The position numbers and the translations under genes are program-made. This document shows, in pieces, positions 50,650 through 64,000 of a stretch of 64,000 bases of DNA (within the stretch, counting starts at the first letter, position 1; the number at the start of each line of letters is the position of its first letter). The DNA comes from Hydractinia symbiolongicarpus (lineage: Eukaryota > Cnidaria > Hydrozoa > Anthoathecata > Hydractiniidae), in contig NC_079889.1 in the NCBI RefSeq assembly GCF_029227915.1, forward strand, positions 11,472,001 through 11,536,000, in the 5' to 3' direction. The notes below the pieces were generated by a model. It ran no database searches. It saw nothing but the letters and a program-made list of their open reading frames with translations, and had not been told where the DNA came from.

Positions 50650-51899
50650 TTCCCTGTAAGGTAGACTGGGTCACTGTAAGGTACACATGTTTATTATAAG
50701 GTACACATGTAGGTACACACGTTCATTGTAAGGTTCACATTTTATTGTAATGTAGACATGTTTATTGTAAGGTGGACAGGTTCCCTGTAAGGTAAACTTG
50801 TTCACTGAAAGCCAGACATTATCATTGCAAGGCACAAGTGTTAATTGTAGGGTATTTATGTTCATTGCAAGGTACCCACTTTCATTGCAAGGTAGACATG
50901 TTCACTGTAGGGCGGATAGGTTTCCTGTATGGTAAACATGTTCAGTGTGAGAAACGCATGTTGATTGTTAGACGTAATTGTTCATTCTAAGGTTAATATG
51001 TTCATTTTCAGGTACACATGTTCACTGTAAGATACGCATGTTCATTGTGGGAAACACGCGTTCCCTGTAAGGCAACCATGTTCATTTTTAGGTACCATGT
51101 TCATTGTAAGGTACACATGTTCATTTTAAGGTAGACAAAGTCATTGTAGGATAGACATGCTCCGTGTAAGGTAGGTTTGTTCACGGTAAGGCAACATTAT
51201 TCATTCTAAAGTAGACATGTTCATTGTAAGGTAGAGATATCCATTGTAGGGTAGACTTGCTCCCTGTAACGTAGACGAGTACACTGTAAGGTACACATGT
51301 TCATTGTAGGGCAGACATGTAGTTGTTATACGTCAAAATTTTAATGTGAGGTAACATGGTCATTTTAAGGTTACCATGTTCATTGTAAGCTACACATATT
51401 CCTTGTAAGGTAGAAATGTTCATTGTAGGGTTGACAAGTTCCCTTTAAGGTAGAATGGGTCACTGTAAGTTACACATGTTCATTATCAGGTACACATGTA
51501 GGTAGACAGGAACATTGCAAAGTACACATTTTCATTGTAATGTAGACATGTTTATTGTAAGGTGGACAGGTTCCCTGTAAGGTAAACTTGTTCACTGATA
51601 GCCAGACATTATCATTGTAAGGCACAAGTGTTTATTGATGGGTATACATGTTCATTGTAAGGTACCCAATTTCATTATAAGGTGGACATGTTCACTTTAG
51701 GGTGGATAGGTTTCCTGTATGGTAGACATGTTTAGTGTGAGGCACGCATGTTCATTGTAAGGCGTAACTGTTCATTCTAAGGTCAATATGTTTAATGTAA
51801 GGTACACATGTTCACGGTAAGATAAGCATGTTCATTGTGGTGAACACGTGCTCACTGTAAGGCAACCATGTTCATTGTAAGGTACACATGTTCATTATA

Positions 51900-54370
51900 A
51901 GGTACATATTTTCATTGTAAGGTACACATGTTCAATGTAAGGTAGACAGAGTCATTGTAGGACAGACATGCTCCATGTAAGGTAGGTTTGTTCACGGTAA
52001 GAACACGTGTTCATTGCCTGGTGTACATGGTTATTGTTAAGTACACGTGCTCACTGTAAGGTAACCATGTTTATTGTAGGGAAGACGTGTTCACAGTAAA
52101 GCAACCATTTTCATTGTAATGTGGACATGTTCATTGTGAGGTAAAGATAATCATTGTAGGGTAGACTTGCTGCCTGTAACGTAGACCTGTACACTGTAAG
52201 GTAAACATGTTTATGGCAAAGCAACAATGTTCATTGTAAGGTAGACATGTTCATTGTAAGGTAGACACATTCACTGTAGGGTGGATAGGTTTCCTGTATG
52301 GTAGACTAGTTCAGTGTGAGTCACATTTGTTCATTGTAAGTGTCACTTTGTCATTGTGAGGTATGCATGGTCATAGTAAGGTTAGCGTGTTCACTATAAG
52401 TTAGACATTTTCCTTATAAGGTACATATGTTCATTGTGATGTACACATGTTCAATGTAAGGTAAACGAAGTCACTGTAGGATAGACATGCTCCGTGTCAG
52501 GTAGCTTTGTTCACTGTAAAACAACAATCTTCATTGTAAAGTAGACATGTTCATTGTAAGGCACATTTGTTCATTGTAAAGGTCACTTGGTCGTTGTGAG
52601 GTATACATGGTCATAGCTAGGTTAGCATGTTCATTTTATGGTACACATTTTCATTGTAAGGTACACATGTTCCTTGTAAGTTGCACATGTTCATTGTAAG
52701 GTACACATAATCCTTGTAAGGCAGACATGTTCATTGTAGGTTGTACAGGTTCCCTGTACATGTACAGGTTCCCTGTACATGTACAGGTTCCCTGTAAGGT
52801 AGACTGGGTCACTGTAAGGTACACATGTTTATTATAAGGTACACATGTAGGTACACACGTTCATTGTAAGGTTCACATTTTATTGTAATGTAGACATGTT
52901 TATTGTAAGGTGGACAGGTTCCCAGTAAGGTAAACTTGTTCACTGAAAGCCAGACATTATCATTGCAAGGCACAAGTGTTAATTGTAGGGTATTTATGTT
53001 CATTGCAAGGTACCCACTTTCATTGCAAGGTAGACATGTTCACTGTAGGGCGGATAGGTTTCCTGTATGGTAAACATGTTCAGTGTGAGAAACGCATGTT
53101 GATTGTTAGATGTAATTGTTCATTCTAAGGTTAATATGTTCATTTTCAGGTACACATGTTCACTGTAAGATACGCATGTTCATTGTGGGAAACACGGGTT
53201 CCCTGTAAGGCAACCATGTTCATTGTTAGGTACACATGTTCATTGTAAGGTACACATGTTCATTTTAAGGTAGACAAAGTCATTGTAGGATAGACATGCC
53301 CCGTGTACGATAGGCTTGTTCACAGTAAGGCAACAATACTTATTGTAAAGTAGACATGTTCATTGTAAGGTAGAGATATCCATTGTAGGGTACACTTGCT
53401 CCCTGTAACGTAGACTAGTACACTGTAAGGTTAACATGTTCATTGTAAGGTACACATTTTTCTTGTAAGGTATACATGTTCACTGTAGGGTTGAAAGGTT
53501 CCCTGTAAGGTAGACTGGGTCACTGTAAGGTACACATGTTAATTATAGGGTACATATGTTCAATGTAAGGTAAAGATACTGATTGTAGGACAGACGTGCC
53601 CCCTGTTTCGTAGACTGCCACACTGTAAAGTAAACATGTTCACTGTCAGGCACATTTGTTCATTGTAAGGGTCACTTGTTCATTGTGATGTATACCTGGT
53701 CATAGTAAGGACAGCAAGTTCATTTTAAGGTACACATTTTCATTATAAGGTACATATGTTCATTGTAAGTTACACATGTTCAATGCAAGGTAGACAAAGT
53801 CATTGTAGGATGGACATGATCTGTGTAAGGCAGCCTTGTTTACTGTAAGGCAACAATAATCATTGTAAGGTAGACATGTTCATTGTAAGGTGGACATGTT
53901 CCTTGTATGGTAGACATGTTCATTGTAGGTTTAACAGGTTCCCTGTAAGGTAGACTGGGTCACTGTAAGGAACACATGTTCATTATAAGTTACATATGTA
54001 GGTACACATGTTCATTGTAAGGTTCATATTTTCATTGTAATGTAGACATGATTATTGTAAGGTGGACAGGTTCACTGTAAGGTAAACTGGTTCACTGAAA
54101 GCCAGACACTATCATTGTAAGGCACAAGTGTTAATTGTAGGGTATTTATGTTCATTGTAAGGTACCCACTTTCATTGCAAGGTAGACATGTTCACTGTAA
54201 AGCGGATAGGTTTCCTGTACGGTAGACATGAGAACACGTGCTCACTGTAAGGCAACCATGTTCATTGTAAGGTACACATGTTCATTATAAGGTACATATA
54301 TTCATTGTAAGGTACACATGTTTAATGTAAGGTAGACAAAGTCATTGTAGGATAGACATGCTCCGTGTAA
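51900..54370. repeat. Higher-order repeat block E, copy 1 (about 2.4 kb)
   Basis: Matches about 55,085-57,540 at an offset of about 3,181, including the double palindrome and the diagnostic string GGACAGACGTGCCCCCTGTT. Confidence 0.8.
52753..52787. repeat. Double 16-bp palindrome, copy 2
   Basis: Same as 50615-50649, lying in block E copy 1. Confidence 0.85.
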
Positions 54371-55084
54371 GGTAGGTTTGTTCACGGTAAGGCAACATTA
54401 TTCATTCTAAAGTAGACATGTTCATTGTAAGGTAGAGATATCCATTGTAGGGTAGACTTGCTCCCTGTAACGTAGACGAGTACACTGTAAGGTACACATG
54501 TTCATTGTAGGGCAGATATGTAGTTGTTATACGCCAAAATTTTAATGTGAGGTAACATGGTCATTTTCAGGTTACCATGTTCATTGTAAGCTACACATAT
54601 TCCTTGTAAGGTAGAAATGTTCATTGTAGGGTTGACAAGTTCCCTTTAAGGTAGAATGGGTCACTGTAAGTTACACATGTTCATTATCAGGTACACATGT
54701 AGGTAGACAGGAACATTGCAAAGTACACATTTTCATTGTAATGTAGACATGTTTATTGTAAGGTGGACAGGTTCCCTGTAAGGTAAACTGATTCACTGAA
54801 AGCCACACATTATCATTGTAAGGCACAGGTGTTCATTGTAGGGTATAAATGATCATTGCAAGGTACCCACTTTCATTGCAAGGTAGACATGTTCACTGTA
54901 TGGCGGATAGGTTTCCTGTATGGTAAACATGTTCAGTGTGAGAAACGCATGTTGATTGTTAGACGTAATTGTTCATTCTAAGGTTAATATGTTCATTTTC
55001 AGGTACACATGTTCACTGTAAGATACGCATGTTCATTGTGAGAAACACGCGTTCCCTGCAAGGCAACCATGTTCATTGTTAGCT

Positions 55085-57540
55085 ACATATTTTCATTGTA
55101 AGGTACACATGTTCAATGTAAGGTAGACAGAGTCATTGTAGGACAGACATGCTCCATGTAAGGTAGGTTTGTGCACGGAAAGAACACGTGTTCATTGCCT
55201 GGTGTACATGGTTATTGTTAAGTACACGTGCTCACTGTAAGGTAACCATGTTTATTGTAGGGAAGACGTGTTCACAGTAAAGCAACCATTTTCATTGTAA
55301 TGTGGACATGTTCATTGTGAGGTAAAGATAATCATTGTAGGGTAGACTTGCTGCCTGTAACGTAGACCTGTACACTGTAAGGTAAACATGTTTATGGCAA
55401 AGCAACAATGTTCATTGTAAGGTAGACATGTTCATTGTAAGGTAGACACATTCACTGTAGGGTGGATAGGTTTCCTGTATGGTAGACTAGTTCAGTGTGA
55501 GTCACATTTGTTCATTGTAAGTGTCACTTTGTCATTGTGAGGTATGCATGGTCATAGTAAGGTTAGCGTGTTCACTATAAGTTAGACATTTTCCTTATAA
55601 GGTACATATGTTCATTGTGATGTACACATGTTCAATGTAAGGTAAACGAAGTCACTGCAGGATAGACATGCTCCGTGTCAGGTAGCCTTGTTCACTGTAA
55701 AACAACAATCTTCATTGTAAAGTTGACATGTTCATTGTAAGGCACATTTGTTCATTGTAAAGGTCACTTGGTCGTTGTGAGGTATACATGGTCATAGCTA
55801 GGTTAGCATGTTCATTTTATGGTACACATTTTCATTGTAAGGTACACATGTTCCTTGTAAGTTGCACATGTTCATTGTAAGGTACACATAATCCTTGTAA
55901 GGCAGACATGTTCATTGTAGGTTGTACAAATTCCCTGTACATGTACAGGTTCCCTGTACATGTACAGGTTCCCTGTAAGGTAGACTGGGTCACTGTGAGG
56001 TACACATGTTTATTATAAGGTACACATGTAGGTACACACGTTCATTGTAAGGTTCACATTTTATTGTAATGTAGACATGTTTATTGTAAGGTGGACAGGT
56101 TCCCTGTAAGGTAAACTTGTTCACTGAAAGCCAGACATTATCATTGCAAGGCACAAGTGTTAATTGTAGGGTATTTATGTTCATTGCAAGGTACCCACTT
56201 TCATTGCAAGGTAGACATGTTCACTGTAGGGCGGATAGGTTTCCTGTATGGTAAACATGTTCAGTGTGAGAAACGCATGTTGATTGTTAGATGTAATTGT
56301 TCATTCTAAGGTTAATATGTTCATTTTCAGGTACACATGTTCACTGTAAGATACGCATGTTCATTGTGGGAAACACAAGTTCCCTGCAAGGCAACCATGT
56401 TCATTGTTAGGTACACATGTTCATTGTAAGGTACACATGTTCATTTTAAGGTAGACAAAGTCATTGTAGGATAGACATGCCCGGTGTACGATAGGCTTGT
56501 TTACAGTAAGGCAACAAAACTTATTGTAAAGTAGACATGTTCATTGTAAGGTAGAGATATCCATTGTAGGGTACACTTGCTCCCTGTAACGTAGACTAGT
56601 ACACTGTAAGGTTAACATGTTCATTGTAAGGTACACATTTTTCTTGTAAGGTATACATGTTCACTGTAGGGTTGAAAGGTTCCCTGTAAGGTAGACTGGG
56701 TCACTGTAAGGTACACATGTTAATTATAGGGTACACATGTTCAATGTAAGGTAAAGATACTGATTGTAGGACAGACGTGCCCCCTGTTTCGTAGACTGCC
56801 ACACTGTAAAGTAAACATGTTCACTGTCAGGCACATTTGTTCATTGTAAGGGTCACTTGTTCATTGTGATGTATACCTGGTCATAGTAAGGATAGCAAGT
56901 TCATTTTAAGGTACACATTTTCATTATAAGGTACATATGTTCATTGTAAGTTACACATGTTCAATGCAAGGTAGACAAAGTCATTGTAGGATGGACATGA
57001 TCTGTGTAAGGCAGCCTTGTTTACTGTAAGGCAACAATAATCATTGTAAGGTAGACATGTTCATTGTAAGGTGGACATGTTCCTTGTATGGTAGACATGT
57101 TCATTGTAGGTTTAACAGGTTCCCTGTAAGGTAGACTGGGTCACTGTAAGGTACACATGTTCATTATAAGTTACATATGTAGGTACACATGTTCATTGTA
57201 AGGTTCATATTTTCATTGTAATGTAGACATGATTATTGTAAGGTGGACAGGTTCACTGTAAGGTAAACTGGTTCACTGAAAGCCAGACATTATCATTGTA
57301 AGGCACAAGTGTTAATTGTAGGGTATTTATGTTCATTGTAAGGTACCCACTTTCATTGCAAGGTAGACATGTTCACTGTAAGGCGGATAGGTTTCCTGTA
57401 TGGTAGACATGAGAACACGTGCTCACTGTAAGACAACCATGTTCATTGTAAGGTACACATGTTCATTATAAGGTACATATATTCATTGTAAGGTACACAT
57501 GTTTAATGTAAGGTAGACAAAGTCATTGTAGGATAGACTT
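55085..57540. repeat. Higher-order repeat block E, copy 2
   Basis: Counterpart of 51,900-54,370. Confidence 0.8.
55934..55968. repeat. Double 16-bp palindrome, copy 3
   Basis: Same as the two others, lying in block E copy 2. Confidence 0.85.
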
Positions 57541-57649
57541 GCCCCGTGTACGATAGGCTTGTTCACAGTAAGGCAACAATACTTATTGTAAAGTAGACAT
57601 GTTCATTGTAAGGTAGAGATATCCATTGTAGGGTAGACTTGCTCCCTGT

Positions 57650-59500
57650 AACGTAGACGAGTACACTGTAAGGTACACATGTTCATTGTAGGGCAGATAT
57701 GTAGTTGTTATACGTCAAAATTTTAATGTGAGGTAACATGGTCATTTTAAGGTTACCATGTTCATTGTAAGCTACACATATTCCTTGTAAGGTAGAAATG
57801 TTCATTGTAGGGTTGAAAGGTAGAATGGGTCACTGTAAGTTACACATGTTCATTATCAGGTACACATGTAGGTAGACAGGAACATTGCAAAGTACACATT
57901 TTCATTGTAATGTAGACATGTTTATTGTAAGGTGGACAGGTTCCCTGTAAGGTAAACTGATTCACTGAAAGCCAGACATTATCATTGTAAGGCACAGGTG
58001 TTCATTGTAGGGTATACATGATCATTGCAAGGTACCCACTTTCATTGCAAGGTAGACATGTTCACTGTATGGCGGATAGGTTTCCTGTATGGTAAACATG
58101 TTCAGTGTGAGAAACGCATGTTGATTGTTAGACGTAATTGTTCATTCGAAGGTTAATATGTTCATTTTCAGGTACACATGTTCACTGTAAGATACGCATG
58201 TTCATTGTGGGAAACACGCGTTCCCTGCAAGGCAACCATGTTCATTGTTAGGTACACATGTTTATTGTAAGGTACACATGTTCATTTTAAGGTAAACAAA
58301 GTCATTGTAGGATAGACATGCCCCGTGTACGATAGGCTTGTTCACAGTAAGGCAACAATACTTATTGTAAAGTAGACATGTTCATTGTAAGGTAGAGATA
58401 TCCATTGTAGGGTACACTTGCTCCCTGTAACGTAGACTAGTACACTGTAAGATTAACATGTTCATTGTAAGGTGCACATTTTTCTTGTAAGGTATACATG
58501 TTCACTGTAGGGTTGAAAGGTTCCCTGTAAGGTAGACTGGGTCACTGTAAGGTACACATGTTAATTATAGGGTACACATGCTCAATGTAAGGTAGGGATA
58601 CTGATTGCAGGACAGACGTGCCCCCTGTTTCGTAGACTGCCACACTGTAAAGTAAACATGTTCATTGTCAGGCACATTTGTTCATTGTAAGGGTCACTTG
58701 CTCATTGTGATGTATACGTGGTCATAGTAAGGACAGCATGTTCATTTTAAGGTACACATTTTCATTATAAGGTACATATGTTCATTGTAAGTTACACATG
58801 TTCAATGCAAGGTAGACAAAGTCATTGTAGGATGGACATGATCTGTGTAAGGTAGCCTTATTTACTGTAAGGCAACAATAATCATTGTAAGGTAGACATG
58901 TTCATTGTAAGGTAGACATGTTCCTTGTATGGTAGACATGTTTATTGTAGGTTTAACAGGTTCCCTGTAAGGTAGACTGGGTCACTGTAAGGTGCACATG
59001 TTCATTATAAGTTACATATGTAGGTACACATGTTCATTGTAAGGTTCATATTTTCATTGTAATGTAGACATGATTATTGTAAGGTGGACAGGTTCACTGT
59101 AAGGTAAACTGGTTCACTGAAAGCCAGACATTATCATTGTAAGGCACAAGTGTTAATTGTAGGGTATTTATGTTCATTGTAAGGTACCCACTTTCATTGC
59201 AAGGTAGACATGTTCACTGTAAGGCGGATAGGTTTCCTGTATGGTAGACATGAGAACACGTGCTCACTGTAAGGCAACCATGTTCATTGTAAGGTACACA
59301 TGTTCATTATAAGGTACATATATTGATTGTAAGGTACACATGTTTAATGTAAGGTAGACAAAGTCATTGTAGGATAGACATGCCCCGTGTATGATAGGCT
59401 TGTTCACAGTAAGGCAACAATACTTATTGTAAAGTAGACATGTTCATTGTAAGGTAGAGATATCCATTGTAGGGTACACTTGCTCCCTGTAACGTAGACT
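57650..59500. repeat. Higher-order repeat block F, copy 1
   Basis: Corresponds to about 61,205-63,080, offset about 3,556 to 3,577 because of a 16-bp length difference near 57,814. It contains one interval of about 1.06 kb between recurring GTAAGGCAACAATACTTATT blocks. Confidence 0.78.
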
Positions 59501-61204
59501 ACTACACTGTAAGGTTAACATGTTCATTGTAAGTCAGATATGTAGTTGTTATAGGTCCATTTTTCAATGTGAGGTCACATCGTCGTTGTAAGGTTAACAT
59601 GTTCATTGTAAGGTACACATTTTTCTTGTAAGGTACACATGTTCATTGTAGGGTTGATAGGTTCCCTGTAAGGTAGACTGGGTCACTGTAAGATACACAT
59701 GTTAATTATAGGGTCACATGTTCAATGTAAGGTAGAGATACTCATTGTAGGACAGACGTGCTCCTTGTTTCGTAGACTGCCACACTGTAAAGTAAACATG
59801 TTTATTGTCAGGCACATTTGTTCATTGTAAGGGTCACTTGTTCATTGTGAGGTATACATGGGCATAGTAAGGATAGCATGTTCATTTTAACGTACACATT
59901 TTCATTATGAGGTACATATATTCATTGTAAGTTACACATGTTCAATGTAAGGTAGACAAAGTCATTGTAGGATGTAGGCATCACGTGTTTACTGTAAGGC
60001 AACCATGTTCATTGTAAGGTAAACATGTTCATTGTAAGAAAGACATATTCATTGTAAGGCAGATATGTAGTTTTTATAGGTCAATTTTTCAATGTGAGGT
60101 AAACATGTTCACTGTAAGGCAGGCATGTTCATTGTAAAAAGCACGTGTCCACTGAAAGACAACCATGTTCATTGTAATGTGGACATGTTCATTGTGAGGT
60201 AGAGGTAATCCTTGTAGGGTAGACTTGCTGCCTGTAACTAGACCGGTACACTGTAAGGTAAACATGTTCATTGTAAAGCAACAATGTTCATTGTAAAGTA
60301 GACATGTTCATTGTAAGGTAGACACATTCACTGTAGGGTGGATAGGTTTCCTGTATGGTAGACTTGTTCAGTGTTAGGCACGCGTGTTCATTGTAAGGCG
60401 TAATTGTTTAATCTAAGGTTAATATGTTCATTGTAAGGCACACATGTTTGCAGTAAGATAAGCATGTTTATTGTGGAAAACACGTGTTCACTGTGAAGCA
60501 ACCATGTTCAATGTAAGGTACACATATTCATTGTAAGGTACACATGTTCAATGTAAGGTAAACGAAGTCACTGTAGGATAGACATGCTCCGTGTCAGGTA
60601 CAATTTTTCACTGTAAAACAACAATTTTCATTGTAAAGTAGACTTGTTCATTGTAAGGTAGAGATATCCATTGTAGGGAAGACTTGCTCCCTGCAATGTA
60701 GAGTAGTACACTGTACGCAATTGTTCATTCTAAGGTAGAGTGTCATTGTAAGGTAACCATGTTTGTTGTAAGTTACACATATTCCTTGTAAGGTAGACAT
60801 GGTCATTGTAGGGTGGACAGGTTCCCTGCAATGTAAACTTATTCACTGAAAGCCAGACATTATCATTGTAAGGCACAGGTGTTCATTGTAGGGTATATAT
60901 GATCATTGTAAGGTACCCACTTTCATTGTAAGGTAGACATGTTCACTGTAGGGTGGATAGGTTTCCTGTATGGTAGACATGTTCAGTGTGAGGCATGCAT
61001 GTTCCTTGTATGGCGTAATTGTTCATTGTAAGGCGTAATTGTTTATTCTAAGGTAAACATGTTCATTGTAAGGTACACATGTTTACTGTAAGGTAGGCAT
61101 GTTCATTGTAGAAAGCACGTGTCCACTGTAAGTCAACCATGTTCATTGTAATGTGGACATGTTCATTGTGAGGTAGAGATAATCATTGTAGGGTAGACTT
61201 GCCG

Positions 61205-63080
61205 CCTGTAACGTAGACGAGTACACTGTAAGGTACACATGTTCATTGTAGGGCAGATATGTAGTTGTTATACGTCAAAATTTTAATGTGAGGTAACATG
61301 GTCATTTTAAGGTTACCATGTTCATTGTAAGCTACACATATTCCTTGTAAGGTAGAAATGTTCATTGTAGGGTTGACAAGTTCCCTTTAAGGTAGAATGG
61401 GTCACTGTAAGTTACACATGTTCATTATCAGGTACACATGTAGGTAGACAGGAACATTGCAAAGTACACATTTTCATTGTAATGTAGACATGTTTATTGT
61501 AAGGTGGACAGGTTCCCTGTAAGGTAAACTGATTCACTGAAAGCCAGACATTATCATTGTAAGGCACAGGTGTTCATTGTAGGGTATACATGATCATTGC
61601 AAGGTACCCACTTTCATTGCAAGGTAGACATGTTCACTGTATGGCGGATAGGTTTCCTGTATGGTAAACATGTTCAGTGTGAGAAACGCATGTTGATTGT
61701 TAGACGTAATTGTTCATTCTAAGGTTAATATGTTCATTTTCAGGTACACATGTTCACTGTAAGATACGCATGTTCATTGTGGGAAACACGCGTTCCCTGC
61801 AAGGCAACCATGTTCATTGTTAGGTACACATGTTTATTGTAAGGTACACATGTTCATTTTAAGGTAAACAAAGTCATTGTAGGATAGACATGCCCCGTGT
61901 ACGATAGGCTTGTTCACAGTAAGGCAACAATACTTATTGTAAAGTAGACATGTTCATTGTAAGGTAGAGATATCCATTGTAGGGTACACTTGCTCCCTGT
62001 AACGTAGACTAGTACACTGTAAGATTAACATGTTCATTGTAAGGTGCACATTTTTCTTGTAAGGTATACATGTTCACTGTAGGGTTGAAAGGTTCCCTGT
62101 AAGGTAGACTGGGTCACTGTAAGGTACACATGTTAATTATAGGGTACACATGCTCAATGTAAGGTAGGGATACTGATTGCAGGACAGACGTGCCCCCTGT
62201 TTCGTAGACTGCCACACTGTAAAGTAAACATGTTCATTGTCAGGCACATTTGTTCATTGTAAGGGTCACTTGCTCATTGTGATGTATACGTGGTCATAGT
62301 AAGGACAGCATGTTCATTTTAAGGTACACATTTTCATTATAAGGTACATATGTTCATTGCAAGTTACACATGTTCAATGCAAGGTAGACAAAGTCATTGT
62401 AGGATGGACATGATCTGTGTAAGGTAGCCTTATTTACTGTAATTCAACAATAATCATTGTAAGGTAGACATGTTCATTGTAAGGTAGACATGTTCCTTGT
62501 ATGGTAGACATGTTTATTGTAGGTTTAACAGGTTCCCTGTAAGGTAGACTGGGTCACTGTAAGGTGCACATGTTCATTATAAGTTACATATGTAGGTACA
62601 CATGTTCATTGTAAGGTTCATATTTTCATTGTAATGTAGACATGATTATTGTAAGGTGGACAGGTTCACTGTAAGGTAAACTGGTTCACTGAAAGCCAGA
62701 CATTATCATTGTAAGGCACAAGTGTTAATTGTAGGGTATTTATGTTCATTGTAAGGTACCCACTTTCATTGCAAGGTAGACATGTTCACTGTAAGGCGGA
62801 TAGGTTTCCTGTATGGTAGACATGAGAACACGTGCTCACTGTAAGGCAACCATGTTCATTGTGAGGTACACATGTTCATTATAAGGTACATATATTGATT
62901 GTAAGGTACACATGTTTAATGTAAGGTAGACAAAGTCATTTTAGGATAGACATGCCCCGTGTACGATAGGCTTGTTCACAGTAAGGCAACAATACTTATT
63001 GTAAAGTAGACATGTTCATTGTAAGGTAGAGATATCCATTGTAGGGTACACTTGCTCCCTGTAACGTAGACTAGTACACT
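61205..63080. repeat. Higher-order repeat block F, copy 2
   Basis: Counterpart of 57,650-59,500. The roughly 1.06-kb sub-interval (about 61,893 to 62,954) is present here too. Confidence 0.78.
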
Positions 63081-64000
63081 GTAAGGTTAACATGTTCATT
63101 GTAAGGTACACATTTTTCTTGTAAGGTATACATGTTCACTGTAGGGTTGAAAGGTTCCCTGTAAGGTAGACTGGGTCACTGTAAGGTACACATGATAATT
63201 ATAGGGTACACATGTTCAATGTAAGGTAAAGATACTGATTGTAGGACAGACGTGCCCCCTGTTTCGTAGACTGCCACACTGTAAAGTAAACATGTTCACT
63301 GTCAGGCACATTTGTTCATTGTAAGGGTCACTTGTTCATTGTGATGTATACCTGGTCATAGTAAGGACAGCATGTTCATTTTAAGGTACACATTTTCATT
63401 ATAAGGTACATATGTTCATTGTAAGTTACACATGTTCAATGCAAGGTAGAAAAAGTCATTGTAGGATGGACATGATCTGTGTAAGGCTGCCTTGTTTACT
63501 GTAAGGCAACAATAATCATTGTAAGGTAGACATGTTCATTGTAAGGTGGACATGTTCCTTGTATGGTAGACATGTTCATTGTAGGTTTAACAGGTTCCCT
63601 GTAAGGTAGACTGGGTCACTGTAAGGTACACATGTTCATTATAAGTTACATATGTAGGTACACATGTTCATTGTAAGGTTCATATTTTCATTGTAATGTA
63701 GACATGATTATTGTAAGGTGGACAGGTTCACTGTAAGGTAAACTGGTTCACTGAAAGCCAGACATTATCATTGTAAGGCACAAGTGTTAATTGTAGGGTA
63801 TTTATGTTCATTGTAAGGTACCCACTTTCATGGCAAGGTAGACATGTTCACTGTAAAGCGGATAGGTTTCCTGCATGGTAGACATTAGAACTCGTGCTCA
63901 CTGTAAGGCAACCATGTTCATTGTAAGGTACACATGTTCATTATAAGGTACATATATTCATTGTAAGGTACACATGTTTAATGTAAGGTAGACAAAGTCA

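Larger units (their letters stand above)
45707..64000. repeat. 20-bp minisatellite array, right part
   Basis: Continuation of the array of TTCATTGTAAGGTACACATG-like monomers to the window edge, over 18 kb, with no other gene. It includes one further TTAGGG block, three copies of a double palindrome and several generations of long duplications. The right end of the array is not reached. Confidence 0.95.

Noticed and set aside
28618-61000. Many open frames of 60-97 codons within the satellite, mostly minus strand, with motifs like NMCTLQ and YNEHG
   Set aside because: They are a direct consequence of a 20-bp repeat read through three registers; stops are lost where monomers vary. No start context, no unique sequence, no domain.

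Overview
The window is eukaryotic, AT-rich DNA from an animal, most likely a marine invertebrate such as a cnidarian. The organism is inferred, not proven. Support: a spliced metazoan-type ribosomal protein gene with a 5'-TOP-like leader, a spliced SRA-domain gene with GT-AG introns, TTAGGG-type telomeric repeats, and Ty3/gypsy, Ty1/copia and non-LTR retrotransposons of kinds common in such genomes.

Layout. (1) 531-2924, plus strand: complete RPS14 (uS11), with one non-coding and four coding exons; its first coding-region intron carries a MITE-like inverted-repeat element. (2) About 4.1-7.2 kb: a decayed Ty3/gypsy element, minus strand, with a short interstitial telomeric tract beside it. (3) 8,727-24,695, minus strand: a ten-coding-exon gene reconstructed from splice sites and reading phase. 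It encodes a 298-residue protein whose only recognisable domain is SRA-YDG, the methyl-cytosine reader fold of UHRF1, without UBL, TTD, PHD or RING. Its 7.5 kb second coding-region intron holds a copia element with LTRs (17,137-20,983) nested beside an older copia fragment, plus two pieces of a zinc-finger-containing non-LTR retrotransposon. (4) 26,667-27,653: a TA-flanked inverted-repeat element with an AT-rich repetitive core. (5) About 28,775 to the window end: a minisatellite of 20-bp monomers (about 31 kb excluding an insertion), organised into long higher-order duplications and containing two copies of a TTAGGG block. (6) 41,104-45,706: a nearly full-length CR1/L2-like non-LTR retrotransposon inserted in the array; a paralogous array segment preserves the empty target site.

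The two cellular genes are housekeeping translation (RPS14) and a probable chromatin/DNA-methylation reader; nothing links them functionally. The remainder is mobile and repetitive DNA. The most unusual items are the stand-alone SRA gene with an altered NKR-finger region, the large hierarchical 20-bp array with telomeric blocks, and the retrotransposon whose esterase-like, endonuclease and reverse transcriptase regions share one reading frame broken only by two stops. No CRISPR array, tRNA or rRNA gene was recognised.
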